Positions 21,633 through 35,138 of a stretch of 64,000 nt of DNA are shown here, piece after piece. Both the position numbers and the translations under genes were made by a program. This DNA comes from Xiphydria camelus (lineage: Eukaryota; Arthropoda; Insecta; Hymenoptera; Xiphydriidae): assembly GCA_963678675.1 (NCBI GenBank), contig OY783196.1, forward strand, positions 25,212,827 through 25,276,826. Direction: 5' to 3'. Under the pieces are notes generated by a model, which saw only the letters and a list, made by a program, of their open reading frames with translations, was not told the DNA's origin and ran no database searches. Every line of letters starts with the position of its first letter. Position 1 is the stretch's first letter.

Positions 21633-22800
21633 TAGTTAAACTTGACGAATTCAACGTCGCTTCGAAATTCCATTCGTCTTCACACGTTCGCACGTTTGTT
21701 CCGTTTCTGCGCTCGCAGGCGACTCGCCGAGAGAGAGAGTAGGAATAAAAATAAATATTTAAGTAGATCTTCCTCCCTATCGGAGGACTCGTCGATCGAA
21801 CGTGTAGCTCCCGCCAGTCGCTCTCCCGGAAAGAAATCTACCGTGAGCGCGAAACTGTATAGGTGCATGGGAAGGAGGAAGAAGAATATTGAGAATATTT
21901 GCGTATACCCGCGCGCGTATACGACGGACGGAACGAAAATTGGGAAATGTAAGGAAAACGAATGAACGCACGCGTTCCGCGCCTCCGCGATTGTCGATAT
22001 TACAAGCCCAACCTTATTTTCTCCTGTTTTCCGCAAAGGGGCTTTGGAGTGGCGCCAAAAGAAAGCGGGGATCCGTGGGGCGCGATACCGAAACCTGTAA
22101 GTTTGTTTTCGAGTTTCGGCGACGTCGTTGTGCAGCACGGAGGATATCGTTACCAGACTTATACCGTGGAACCAGCGAGCGAGCCACTTCCTCAAGAATA
22201 AAGTGGTCAGTCGGAGCCAGCGCCACCCACCGAACCCCTCCTTCGCAAGCGTCAGGCACAGGGGCGAAAAATCGAACGCGACGACGAGTTTCGAAAGGGG
22301 TGGAGATAAGCGAAGCGTGCGAAGGCGGCGAACGCTTTTCTCGGCCCGTTTCCTTTCTTCGGAAGCAAACCGGTGGCTGCTTGCTGGCTGTGACATTTTT
22401 TTTCTCCCGCCATTTCTACCACGGTGTACGGGGAGAAATGTAACGCGGGTAGCTGACGCGAGAACCCTCGCGAGGGTGTAACCGTGACCCTAAGGACTCG
22501 TTATACAGCCAGCCCTGACCACCCCCAACATACATCCACTTCTTCGTAGGTACCGAGCAACGCATCAGAGCACCGCTCCGCTTGTGCGGCACGTGCGAGC
22601 CTCTCCTCGCCGCTTATTTTCAACCCTCCACCGTTACTCCCTCCAGTATCGTCCTTATACTGGTCCAGTTATAGCGCACTGGAAGCTACCTGTCGCGCAT
22701 AAAACCCTCCCGAGGTCGTCGCCTGACCGACATTTCCAGCCCTTAAGCGTCAGATTTATACAATGGGCTCATCGTTACGACGCGAATTAACCGGAAGTGT
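21633..22800. other. GC-rich island with one good splice donor
   Basis: The CpG-rich sequence supports many overlapping stop-poor frames on both strands, including a 238-codon minus-strand frame, none with a domain. A good donor CGAAACCT|GTAAGT ends at 22096 on the plus strand. It could close a 5' UTR exon of the downstream fruitless gene; this is inference only. Confidence 0.35.
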
Positions 22801-23845
22801 CACTGCATCCAGTGTCGACATTCCTCGTCTAGTTGTCGAGAAAAGAGATATTATGTTGTACGCGCGCGATTTACCACAGAGAGAGAAAGAGAGGAATCAG
22901 GACGAAAGTGGCATTACACGTATTAATGCTAAAATCGAAATATTGCAAAATAAATTCGCATGCGTGAAATTAAGAATCTTTGAAAATTGAGAGAAATTAT
23001 TCGAACCTTGAACATCGAGTAATTGAAAATCCAATGCTTTTTAACTTTGTACATTGTTGTATTTTCTTACTATTTTAACAAGTATTACAAATGATTACAT
23101 ACATATATCATATTTCGAACTTTCATTGGAATTTGCACCTAAGAAGGTTACTCTCTCAAACATAATAGTCGCTGTAAGCCTCTTAAAATGAATACACATA
23201 ATTTAATAGTATTTATAGTACCCAACTCTCTGAAGTATAAACCCGAAACTCGCGCATTTTTATACAAGTTAATTACTTTACTGTTTTAATTTAAAAAATT
23301 AACTTTTTTACTATAAAAATTTATTAACGTAGAAAAAGATAATAGACTCTTATGACTAGAGACATCTATGTCTTTATAACTCTTAGAAATAGTACAATAA
23401 ATTACACTATTTTCCATAGTTTCTAGATTATCATTCGATCCAACGATACACTCGCCTGCAAAAAAAAATGGAATCTTATATTCGAAAAAATATTGTAAAG
23501 TAAGAAATCATAATATTTTTTTATAGTCGCGACATTTTAAATAGTGATTTTTTACGTGCTCGTCGATGCAAATGATCGCAGTTGATGAGACGGGCGCGCC
23601 GGGATATAGAGACCTTTCAACGGGAGGGTGGAGTTCTCTCCGGACGACGGAAGGAGGATGAAGAGGGGGAGGGGATGGAAAAAAATTATCGACATTTTTT
23701 TTTCCATGGCAATTTTCCTCCAGCATTTCATGTCGCAAACTCTGAAATCTCCTCGCGGTCCTTTCTCGGATTATTGACTCGCAAAGTCGACATAAACTAT
23801 GTATGCTTTGAAGAGTACAATACATATACATATGTATATATACAG

Positions 23846-24233
23846 AAATCTACTTATTCTTTGAAAAATGTTGGTTCTACCTATACTTCTAAAGATAAGT
23901 AGCTTTTTAAAAAAAATACACTCTAAAATACTATAACATCGATTAATCTTTAAATTATTAGTGCTCAATATTATTTTCAGTTGCCAACAAATTTTTGTTT
24001 GCAGATATTCAATTAATCCTTTCTGCAATGTTTAGGAATTGGTTTTAAAGACTGTACTCATCTTTAATAAAACTAAGCTTTCGGAGAAATTTGTTAAACA
24101 ATGCGAAAATGCTTAATCGATGATTAATCGATTATAATCGATGTTATAGTATTTTAGAGTGTACTTTTTTAAAAAGCTACTCTTATCTTTAGAGTATAGG
24201 TGGAACCAACATTTTTCAAAAATAAGTAGATTT
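23846..24233. mobile_element. About 390-bp foldback with ~110-bp arms
   Basis: The left arm begins AAATCTACTTATTCTTTGAA and includes AGATAAGTAGCTTTTTAAAA and ACACTCTAAAATACTATAAC. The right arm repeats these in reverse complement with few mismatches and ends AATAAGTAGATTT. The loop is AT-rich. No coding sequence. Confidence 0.8.
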
Positions 24234-24444
24234 ATAAAAGAGTAGACACTCTACAAAATAATAGGTATAACATCAAGCAATCACTGATAACTTATAAAGT
24301 TGCTAACTCTAATTATCAATAATTATACATTTTGCTAAAACATCGTTAGAGCCGAATGTGTTTCTCTTTTATACCAAAGTTTCGCATTATTATATTTAAT
24401 TAACCAAATAATTATTCACTCATATTAAAAATGCTACCCATTAA

Positions 24445-24574
24445 GGGCCGGTTTTACCAACACGGTATAAACGCGGTGTATAGGGCTATACTGAGAATAA
24501 CCAGCAATAAGCCTTATGGTTATTCTCAGTATAGCGCTATACCCCGTTTATATACCTGTTCGTAAAACCGGCCC
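24445..24574. mobile_element. TTAA-flanked 130-bp palindromic MITE
   Basis: TTAA flanks both ends (24441-24444, 24575-24578). The termini GGGCCGGTTTTACNAACA are inverted, and the two halves pair over most of their length through CGCTATAC and GAGAATAACC blocks. The GGGCCG start recalls the 5529 palindrome but the rest of the sequence differs. Confidence 0.85.
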
Positions 24575-25639
24575 TTAAAAAGGTAATTTTTTTTCATTGA
24601 TTTACTTTTCATGAAAAAGATAAATTTAAAACTTTTTCAGAATAACAAAATCTTGATTTTACATGAGTACATAATTATATGCAGTGAAAATTGTTCTTTC
24701 TTGATGATATGATCGATACGAATCGATTAAAATACCGATTTTTTTTATGAACCCCGTTGTAGATTACAAACATAATTTTTATCAATTAACTGGGAATTTC
24801 GAGAAAACTTTAATGTTTCATGAAAAGACATAGCATGTGTTCCAAGAACAGAAAGATTTAGTTTATTTTTGAACAATTAATTCGTGTCAAAAATGAAAAA
24901 AACCGTGAAATTGACCACCAGTACAACTTTGACCTCGAATAACTTCCCAACCAGTAGACTTATCAAAAAATCATAACATACCTTTTCTGTAGGTCGTCCG
25001 ATTTCCTACGAGAATACGTTTTGATCATTTGAATACGCTGATCCGTTAACAAGTTATAAAAATCGAAAGTTAAAACAAAAAATTCCCCATGCTATTTAAA
25101 TGGGAAAAAGAAAATTGCGATGTGAGGCAGTTGTTAATATTAATATTAAGAGCTGAAACTTCAGCAGAATTTCTTTCTCGTCATCCTCAACAATGTTTTC
25201 ATAGTAATTTAAAAACAAAAAAAAAGGTTTTTTTTTCGGCCCACCCTAATAAATATATATTCATTTTTAATAACCGCAAAGGACATAACTTACAAGTTCT
25301 AAAACTATACCTCTAACTGATATATCGCAATTCTTTTTAACTAATATTTCCACTTTTTACTACAATAGCCTACAGATACCATCTGTCCGACAATACAGAC
25401 CATCTCGCATCGTTAACCCGAGCCACCTGCTCCATGTGAAACGAATCGAGATTATTTGCAACCGCTTCCGAGCAAATACAATTGAATTCCAGAGCAGTCT
25501 TCTCAAAAATAAATTTTTTTTTTCACACGCCCGACTTAAGTTTCGCGAAAAAGAAAATCCACCAATTTTTAGTTCGAATTTGAAAACGCTACATCACGTA
25601 AAAATGCGACAAACTCGATTTCGATAAAAAGAATATTAC

Positions 25640-27885
25640 GCCCCATGTATAACGTCAGCCAGTTATTCGCGGGAAACCCCGCGGAGCGCATAGGTGCGCG
25701 TTCTCCAAATCGTGTCTCGGTTCGTCGCTATAGATACGCAGGGGTGGCGTTCCCGGGATGGCGGTAGCAGCAGCGACGGCGACGGCGGTGGCGGCGGCGG
25801 TGCTGGCGGTGGTGGTGGTGGTAGTAGTGGTGGCGGTGGTGGTGGAGGATGGTCGGCTCCCGACGAGCGATTTGGCCGGGGCGCGCGTAGGTATACCAAG
25901 CAGTTCGGACCGCGGTACAGAGGGTGTAGGGCAGGAACTGCAGAAATTCGGACGGCCAACCCGTACCGAGTCCGATTGTCCGTAGACCGAGCGACCTGCT
26001 ACGTACCTGAAGGCGAGTCGCGAACCGCCAACCACCCCCCGAGAACCGGGAACCAGGGAGGCGACGAGGGTAGGGGCGGGTGGGGGTGGGACGCTTGGTT
26101 GCCGGGGTTAGCGGGTCGGGGGTTGCGACGCCGATCGCCGAGGCGGTGGAGGTGGTGAACATAAAATCCCTCGCACATGCCTGGTGCATTCATTAGGGAG
26201 GATGTGCCGGTGCAGCGTACACGTCGTCGTCCTCCTGCATCCTCGCCACCCTCAGTCCCACCCCTCGCGCACCGCCGCGAGAACGACGAGTCCGTCGATC
26301 AGTCGAGCTTCGCAAGAGAGACGACTCTGACGGTTGCTCCGCGACGTACACGGATCGCGCGCAGCACGGTGAAAGAGGGTGAAACACGTCACTTCGCACG
26401 AAGAACTTGCCGAGCGGAAGTAGACGGCGGCGCGTTTAAACGCGAACGATGTTTCCGATAATTCCACCGCGCGTCCGGATATAATAATCGCAGTGCACGC
26501 GGAGTTCGCGTAAAGGACTTCGGTCGTTTCGGCGGCGGCGGCGGCGGCGACGTCCACGGAAGCGGGGGGAACAACGCGGAAGATCGACTCTGCAGCCACC
26601 TCGAAGAGTCAACAATCGCCGACTCGACCCGGAAGAGGGACGCGGGACCTGCGACAGCGGCGCTTCGGGGCCGCCAAAATTCCGCGTTCATGAATTTTAG
26701 TAGACCAGGTAACGATGCGACTCCGAGCGCGCGGAGCGCATTGATCTGTTTTCCTTCCGATTGATCCGTTTCCCGGCCGCGTCGTCTTTTCGAGCGTGCG
26801 ACGACACGTCGAGCGTGGAAGCGTATGTCGTTCTCGTCGCCGCGATAGTTTTCGCGCATCGCGAATCCGGCGCGCGATCGGCGCACGGGTTTGTTCTTGC
26901 GCACGAATTTGCCCTCGACGGAAAGGAAGCCACTGTTCGCACGGTTTCGAATTTATCTCGCTCCGTTCCATCCCTTTCGGTGGATCCAGAGGGGACGAAA
27001 ATATCCGCTCGCGACCGTTCCATATCGTCCGCCGGATATCCGACGTACACGCGTCGAGAAAGACGCACAGTAGGGTCTCTCTCTACAGGCGTGCGCGTTC
27101 TCTACTTCTCACTCGACCTCTGAACTTCAACGCGAAGCGGAACGGTTACGTCATTGCCGCGATTCCTCATGGCTCTGTCTTTCCCGATTAACTTCCGCGT
27201 CGACGACTCGCGCGACAACGGAGGTACGAGTACCTACATTACGTCGCACAGCGCGCGACCACGTCGCTTGACGACGAAGTTACGCGATGTTATTATTTGA
27301 GAAATGCTACTCCCGCTCGCCGTTTGAAGATTGAACGCACAAAGCGTGTACGTGTCGCAGACGGCGATTCCTGATAATAGCACGATGAAATATCGGAGGA
27401 CGGAGACGGCATTCCCTTTGACATCGACGAGAGCGCGCAGCGTTATCGATTCTTACAGTCGAGAAACGATTCGCGTTGCATCGCGAGCACGCCCCGGAGG
27501 TTCTATCCGAGAGTCGAAGCGAGAAAATCATCAGTGTCGCGCGCGATTGTCGGACGGACGGGAATCACGGGGGCGGAATTCGTGAGATTTTCCCCGGATT
27601 TTTTCTTCGAAAATCCTTCGTCATCGTCGCGGACGAATTCGAAGATACTCTTTGCGCGAAGGTCCGAGCTGTGCGTCGATCGTTTCGACCACGGAAGATC
27701 GACCGTGAAGATCAACGTAGGGAAGATTGTCCGTTGGCATCGCCGATGCTTTTTGCCATAAATCGGCGACCACGATCTAGGCGAGGCTCTAGCCGAGGCT
27801 CGGAAACAATCATAGATCGACCGGTGATATGTGCCCGACACGGAATAAGATATGTAACATACGTACCTATACATATTGTATATGA
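25640..27885. promoter_or_regulatory. CpG-rich island upstream of fruitless (candidate promoter/5' UTR region)
   Basis: The block is strongly GC- and CpG-rich with abrupt AT-rich borders. It includes a (GGN)n tract at about 25765-25850, donor-like sites (GACCAG|GTAACG at about 26709; ACGGAG|GTACGAGT at about 27224) and a cluster of GAAGAT hexamers at 27641-27727. Frames are open on both strands through composition alone, with no domain. In insects with low GC, such islands often mark promoters of developmental genes. Linking it to fruitless rests only on position and strand. Confidence 0.4.
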
Positions 27886-27891
27886 ACAGTA

Positions 27892-28124
27892 CAGGGGAAG
27901 AATGAGCTAAGTCAATTTTAATGGTTTCGTGCTAGAGAGACTTTTATTTCGAATCCTAGCTAGTTTTTCCCTTGTACAGGTATTCTTTTATAAGGGATAA
28001 CTATGGATTTGTTCTCTTATTGCCCTGGAAAGTATATTGAGCTTAAAGGGGTACATAAAAATGCTACTAGATAGTGACAATATCTCAATTTCGATGAAAA
28101 ATGACTTAGCCTGTTATTCCCCTG
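27892..28124. mobile_element. TA-flanked 233-bp MITE
   Basis: TA flanks both ends. The termini are CAGGGGAAGAATGAGCTAAG and, reverse-complemented, CAGGGGAATAACAGGCTAAG, both continuing TCA. It sits immediately 3' of the GC-rich island. No coding content. Confidence 0.75.
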
Positions 28125-28789
28125 TACTCTTCATATGTAATGTCTATATATCTGTAGCATATCTACATCCGTCCTAGACATTTTATATATATACGTGTTG
28201 AAGACATACATATATTACGTGTCTATGATATATCTATATTGCTATACGCATATCAGGCGTATAATACACGTATATTATACGTTCGTTTCGAAGCAGAACT
28301 TTGCTTTTCATATAAATATTCGACAATGTATACACACACCTGATGTTTATCATTTACGTAGGTATATTGAAGGTATAGTGCAATATCTTCCCTTATACGA
28401 ATAATATAACGAATCATTATAACTATGGCATACGTGAGAAGTTATAGTATCTCCAGATATACTGTAGATTACCTACCTGTTAGATATATACTGCATGTGT
28501 AAATTCTATTATCTACCGCAAAAAGCACCAGAAAATCCGTATCGACTAGGGTCACTAATTCATATAGGATACATATCATGTTTAAATACAAGTCAAAATT
28601 TCAATTGATTGATATTATCTTTAAATTATTTTTTCGTTGATAAAAGAAGAAATCAAATAACAGTGTTTATTGCAATGATTATGATTGAAATGTATAAAAT
28701 GAAAGTAAACAAAATTAATCGGATGTGTAAATTACCTATCAATGAATTAAACATTTTTACGATAAATTAATATTTGGTATTTTCTGCTG

Positions 28790-29506
28790 TAGCATTAATT
28801 ACAGCCTATAAATACCTAATGACACTTTTGGCGAGATCTTCAAGGAGACTTTTATCGATATTTTCCTAAGCAGATTTCAAACCCTCGATTGATCGTAATC
28901 AATTTTTTCGTGACTGTGGTACCTTTTCCAGTCGGTTTAAACTCACGAATCCATTATGGGATTAATATCTAATCCTTACCCCCCTACTCTGGCCCCTCCG
29001 GCCATTCCTAAATTTGTATAAGAACTTTTTTGTTTTCTTCGCTGTATGTTTTCTACCGTTATCTGATTAAGGGACAATGTTATCATTAATACTTATTTTT
29101 CGACGGATTTTTCTAAGTTTTCCCATAAAATATTGATATACAGGTCGGCATATTCATTATTCTATCGATTGAAACTGAAATACTGCTCCACTCCATGCAA
29201 CTCTATGAAAACAACCCTACACCGTAGTGGATCCGCTATAAAACTTTATAGTTAGGGTTAGACATTTTTGATTGTATATACTTATTTCGTTTTTCTTCGC
29301 ATTTCTTGTCACTTTCTCACGCAAAATAGTTTAAAATTGTTTAGTCACTCCACATACTTTCTTCCAAACTAAAATAGATCCGCTCTATAATATCAAGTTA
29401 TTTTTCGCAATAAGGTGTTTAAATCTTCTTGAGAAAATATCGATAAAAGTCTATTTAAAAACCTTGTCGAAAATATTCTTGGACTTTTAGGCTGTAATTA
29501 ATGCTA
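28790..29506. mobile_element. About 720-bp foldback with TAGCATTAATTACAGCC termini
   Basis: The terminal TAGCATTAATTACAGCC is inverted at both ends. Similarity continues inward for about 100 bp, including the shared block GACTTTTATCGATATTTTC. The interior is AT-rich with no transposase frame. Confidence 0.75.
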
Positions 29507-30532
29507 AAGGAGGAAGCGCTAAATATATTAACTCATTATAAAATCCGTTAATCACCGGTTTATACAACCACGTCATTTTGTCCTCCCTCGTTTTTAGGTG
29601 CCTAGTCATAAGCGTTTCGATTGAAAGAAATATCATTATTTTATCGTTTTCTTAGAAACAATAAATAATTTGACATTTGATTTCGATAACGAAAAGAATT
29701 GCGTATAGTGGAATCAATTGAAATGTTGGCTTGTAATTTAACAGAGGATGTTCCAGCATTAACGTGTCCGTTCAGTTACATATACCCTACTATACCTATA
29801 CCTACCGTAAATATTTTAAATCCGTATATACTACGTACATCTTCCGTATGGGACGTACATATACATTGTATATAACACGTCTCTAGTCGAGTACTACACG
29901 TTTCTGTTGCCCACGTAGTCAAGGTCGAATAGAGGTAACGCCGTGGTTAACATAACAATTACTAATTTCCCATTAGCATTTCAAATTGATGCCGTCCGAC
30001 TGTTGAACAAACATTGCTTTCGTTTGCTGCTTGAACGCGGGTTAAAAAGAGGAAAATGGAAGAAAAAATAAAGCTAGATATTTCTGCCAGGGAAATATTT
30101 GTGCGGAACTTCGGTATTTCATGAAAGTCTCCTCTGACGAGGCAAAATGTTGAGCGTGTTAATCGTTAGCACATTGATATAATATAATATTTTAAGCAAA
30201 ATCGGCTCGTAAAGGATGGATAGTATCATGGTTTTATTCTTATAGGTAAATAGAGCTCAAAATAAATATAGATAACGTCGCAATGCAAATACCACTAGCT
30301 TATTATTTTTACGCTTTGCTGAAAGCTAGCAAACGGTTTATGCTGTCAGAAAATGCTAATAACACCCGTACGACGATGTAAAAGTCATTAAAATGCAGGT
30401 AGATTTGCTTTCTCTTTACGAGTAAACCATCGTCGAAGGTCTGTCTGGGATTCCATAGGGAACTGTCGATATTGGCATATATTATGTATGTAGGGTATTC
30501 CACGTCAAACCAGCCACCGATATTTTTATATA

Positions 30533-30920
30533 CCGGGTTTTCTCAAACCTCTGACCCAGAGGAAATCCCTATGTTCATTAAAAAATTACGGACATAATGC
30601 GATTGATTTTATTGAAATCCGTTAAGAATGTACGGAGAAATTAATTATTTGAATTTATATTTTGAATTTATTCGGCATTGATGACGTCATATCAAGGCTC
30701 ATGAATATAATATTTGTAATAACGATAGCAATTGCGATTATCTTCATGAGCCATGATATGACGTCAGCAATGCCGAATAAATTCAAAATATTAATTACTC
30801 TTTAATAATTAATTTCTCCGTCAATTCTTAACAGATTTCAATAAAATCAATTGCATTATGTCCGTAGTTTTTTAATGAACATAGGGTTTTCCTCTGGGTC
30901 AGAGGTTTGAGAACACCCCG
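30533..30920. mobile_element. About 390-bp foldback with ~200-bp arms, TA-flanked
   Basis: The arms are nearly complete reverse complements: TCTCAAACCTCTGACCCAGA near both ends, then ATTGATTTTATTGAAATC, ATTAATTTCTCCGT and ATGACGTCA blocks. TATA borders both ends, which fits a TA target. The ATGACGTCA motif near the centre is present on both arms. No coding sequence. Confidence 0.85.
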
Positions 30921-33900
30921 TATATCAACTAGGCAATTTCTCCAATTTAGACGTGAAAATAAGTATCGCGTGTTTATTTCAACTACCCAGCGGCATTTCA
31001 CGTAGGTATCTATCACATGGTACTTTTTTGAAAGTGATGAAATACATTTTCTCAAATTCTTCGATCGCGTGTAAATATTCAAAAAAGAAATTCGTTTACG
31101 CATCCCGAAGGAAGATAAACTTTCCTTGGAGGAAACGTTTTTATATAGAACGTATGCACATACATATGTAGCGAGAGAGTTTCAAGCATTTGAAAAATAC
31201 CAGACCGTATTGATTTATTGATTTTATACAGGGTGCAGTTAAAACTCAGTCCCCAGAATGAAAATCTAAAAATATTTATAGACGCTGACGTAATTTACGT
31301 CATTTTTATTTTATCAGATTTTTCAGAATATGTACCTTTATTTTTGGGGGTGGCTACGCTTATGTCAAATGCTTTCTTTACAATAAAACTTACTTAAAAA
31401 TTTAACGCAAGTTATCATAAAATATCTATAAAAGTATTATTCCCAAAAAATATTCGAATAGAAATTTCTTAAAAACCGAAATTGGAAATATTCAAACAAT
31501 AGAAAAAAAAATTTAATAGGATTGATAACGCAATATTACTGTACACAATTGTACAATAAGATAAATTATAACTTCCTCATCGCATAGACCGTCTTTTAAA
31601 TTTCTACCCTCTCGCTAATTTTGAATAAATAATTAAATATCTTCTATGCAGAAACTTCTCGTATTTATAAAATTCTTCAATTAAATTCGAAAATATTCTA
31701 AAATAATTCTAAAAGGAAAAGGAGGGGGAAAATTATTTATACGCGTTTGCGCCTTTTTTGACAATGACTGAACGTGTAAATATTATAAAACCATGCAATA
31801 GTGTGTCACTGATAGTGATCAAATTTTATATTGCTTGCATACCATACAGAATAAAGAAAGTTAGTGCGTGGAAACAAGTTAATTACATTTCACGATGACG
31901 TTATAACGTGACAATTTTCCGTGTTTTTGTAGCACTTACTTTTTTTCTTCCCTCGCTTACCGTTAAAACTGGGTTAAGGGAGACGTAATGACGGAATCGT
32001 GCAAAATTTGTGAAAAGTCCGACGTTCTTTTGTAACATACATCCCGACCGTGAAAGGATTTTAAATGCGTCGCGTGTTATGCACTTGCAAATGGAGCAGC
32101 GCGGAATTGTTCTGTAGCCCAGTTTGGAGAATGACGATAACGGAGTCGAGATTCTCTTTTTTATGCGTTTCCTTCGATTCCATATCTAGATACACTATAT
32201 AATATCACACTGCTTTCAATACATCTATAAATAATGATCGTAGCGTGAGAATTGATGTTAATTTTAAAGAAAAGATAATTTGTGTTAACGGATATTTCTT
32301 ATGGAATACTTGAAATCCTTCGTCTTTTCTTCGCAGAATAATTTATAGTGGTAAAATTGGTATAATTACAGAGCGAAAAAATGGTGCGAAAAAACGACGC
32401 GAGAAAACGTAATAGTGTTACATCCATCCGTATAATATCGATCGGATGCGATAATAGTTAAAAATATTCGGAATAGTATACCTAGTAAAGTAGAATCTGC
32501 AGTCTATACTGAGCGCCTAGGAAAAGACTGTCCAGTTTAGACAGTTTCCGGCCAGAAGCGTAATTAGCGAATGGTAGGGATATACATATGCATGTGCACT
32601 TCATTTTGGATAACGTTGGTATCACTTATAACAAGTGTTCCAAACTTCGGTTTCTCTCACTGTGCGGAATTGACGTAAGGGTAGAAAAGTAGGACCGCCC
32701 AGTATAGACAATGCCCAATATAGAAAACTACTACCGCGTACATATTTTTCGGTTGAACGGAAAAAAAATATTCCGCCTCAACAGTATCCTATCCCGAGCG
32801 GATAAACCTCGGCGGAAAAGAATAAAGGAATTCGAAAACGAGTCTTTTGTTCCCCGAGCGCAATGCAAACTGTACTTCAGTAACGATACCTATGTACGGA
32901 TTACGACGGCATTTCTATGAGAAAAGTGACTTTTGCACAGGGACAATTTTAAAAGGGGAATTTAAATGTTCATGAACTTTCTGCAAATGCAACTGGCGTT
33001 TCTATTTTGAATCGTTCTTCCGAGCAACCCGTTTCTAGCTCCACGCAAGATTCAACAAAAGAAGATTACCTATTCATCAAAAAGTATACTTTCGAGTGGT
33101 GCGACGAAAAATCAGGTCAAGCGTGGACTGCGTTTATATCTGCTGGATCATTTTATCTCGATCCATTCATTCTTTGCGATTATGAAGAGCAGAAAAGGAT
33201 CATCCAGATATAAAAAGCAGAAGATCAATCCAATGTTGTCCGTTGATAGATCATTTTTTATTCAATTATATGCGAGTTTATTATGCGTGATATACCACTT
33301 CTATACACGTACATGTATATATATATAGAACATACGCGGAGACAATAATACTAGGTTTACTTCGAATTTCTTGCGGTTGAAGGATGATAAGAATAATGAA
33401 GTACATCGTACAACACGCATCCATCATACATAAGATATGCTAACGCGGGATGGGAACTCAAAGGAAATAAAACGAAAAGCATTAAAAGTACGAAATAAAA
33501 CTAATGGCGGGATGTAAATACGGGGAGAGTATTTACCCCATCGATTGGGTACAATTGAAACCGTACTAGAAGAGACTCCCCTGCCATTGGTCAGACAGAG
33601 CAGAAATGGAATTAAAACAATCGCGTACGATCAAATACCGTTACGATGCGAAGAACCTATTGTCACGTCATCATGCTTTCGTGGGAGATCGATGAGAGCT
33701 ATATTCAATTTCCGACTGGAACAATTTTCGCGACGGCTACGGTGTAAAAAAAATGTGAAAACAAACTGGAACAGAACTTCTTTTTACCGCTAAAATGGAT
33801 AATATTATTATCAATCGCAAAGGAGGCAGAAGACTGGAATACTTTTTAAAGAAATCGAAGATAAAATGAGAAAAATGTTTGAAAGTATATTAATAACTCT

Positions 33901-34926
33901 AATCGATCGATATTTAAATCAAATATTAAATAGAAAAGTTAAATCGTGTATGTAATAATTGCATAACGTTAATGTAAATTACACATTTATAAAATGTATC
34001 ATAATATTAATATAAATATTATAGAAGAAGATAATCGGAGAGAGAGAGAGAGAGATAATGTTAAACGTAAAATTCATTTTAAATCCTGCATATATTCGAA
34101 GTAAGCACATTCCTTTTTACGATTATCGACCGTATTACGAATGCTTTCGTCCTCGTGAAAACAGAAGAGAAGAAAATAAACCGTGTAGTGTCAACTGCAA
34201 TCGACTCTGAAGAATATCTAATGGAGAAAATATATGTGGCACTACTTACGCGTGAAAAATGAAGAGAAGCGACTAAAGAGACAATGAAATGATACGAAGG
34301 AAGTTCGCTCGACGCGTTATGCGATTTGAATTCGGGCGCCCTTCGCGCGGGTCGCTTCGGCAGATGCACGAAGGTCAAAAGTATTTTAAAAATAAGGCCG
34401 TAGGCATTGGTAGATTGGTATGGCAGTGGATATTAAGGGTCGGGTGGCGTTGTAATGGCAAAAAGTTTGCAAAAGGTGAGTAATCCTAAAGATATAAACA
34501 AACCTCTGATATTAGTTACGAGCGCGCGGGTGCACGGTGCGTTCCTCGCGGTGAGCTATCGGGAGTAAAATCGTGCGAGGGAAGGAGTCGGGCGTCTCGC
34601 GTTTCGCATCAACAAATAGAGTTTTCGCGAGAAGGCCCGTGCGAGAAATGCACGGTCGACAATGGCGCCCAAGCCTCGCGAATATTCACATTGCCGAAAA
34701 CATTATCTCTGAAATTCGGGTATTAGCGTATACGTGGGTGGAACGTACTGCGTCGCAATTCGCGGTCTAACCTCCCAGCTATCTTCGAGGTGCTTATCGT
34801 CCCGAAATTCGCGTAGCCTTTCAATCGAGTGCCCGAGGTTATGCGAAAAAATGTTTTTGGCACGTATAGTAGCAGCCCGTGAACCCTGAAGGGTTTTACA
34901 GTTATACTGCAATGTGGCACATTTGC
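30921..34926. other. AT-rich region 5' of the fruitless BTB exon
   Basis: No supported coding exon. The notable features are a short (GA)n run at 34038-34056 and a strong donor at 34475/34476 (GCAAAAG|GTGAGTAA), preceded by about 200 bp of GC-richer sequence. This donor may end a 5' UTR exon that joins the BTB exon. Confidence 0.45.
34289..34475 (+). other. Possible 5' untranslated exon of fruitless
   Basis: The stretch ends at the strong donor CAAAAG|GTGAGT and is GC-richer than its flanks. Its 5' limit is unknown and the start given is only the beginning of an open frame. A suitable acceptor, CATTTGCAG (AG at 34925-34926), lies about 450 bp downstream before the BTB exon. Splicing is inferred from motifs only. 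Confidence 0.25.
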
Positions 34927-35138
34927 AGAACCGTAGAGAACGGTGTGCGGGGCTAGAGTCGTGATAGTCTTTCGAGAGATATACCCAGGTGGTGTGGCGT
35001 GTGTGCGATAATACGCGTGTGGGTCAGGGATTGAGGGTTAATAAAAATTTGGTGGGCAGGGTGACCCTCCTACGGACCGGGTGCATACGGTTCAGCACAG
35101 CTAGTTTGGTTGTAGGGCTGGGATTGGAGATAGACAAG

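Larger units (their letters stand above)
22801..25640. other. AT-rich non-coding stretch
   Basis: No gene supported. It contains the foldback at 23846-24233 and the TTAA element at 24445-24574, both listed separately; the rest is AT-rich sequence without a recognisable motif. Confidence 0.5.

Noticed and set aside
21680..22396. 238-codon minus-strand frame and overlapping plus-strand frames
   Set aside because: They lie in a GC-rich island where stops are rare and frames are open on both strands at once; Ser/Arg-rich translations without motifs.
25655..26189. Overlapping frames with Gly, Ala, Val, Pro or His runs
   Set aside because: They are different readings of the same GGN repeat on both strands, not independent proteins.
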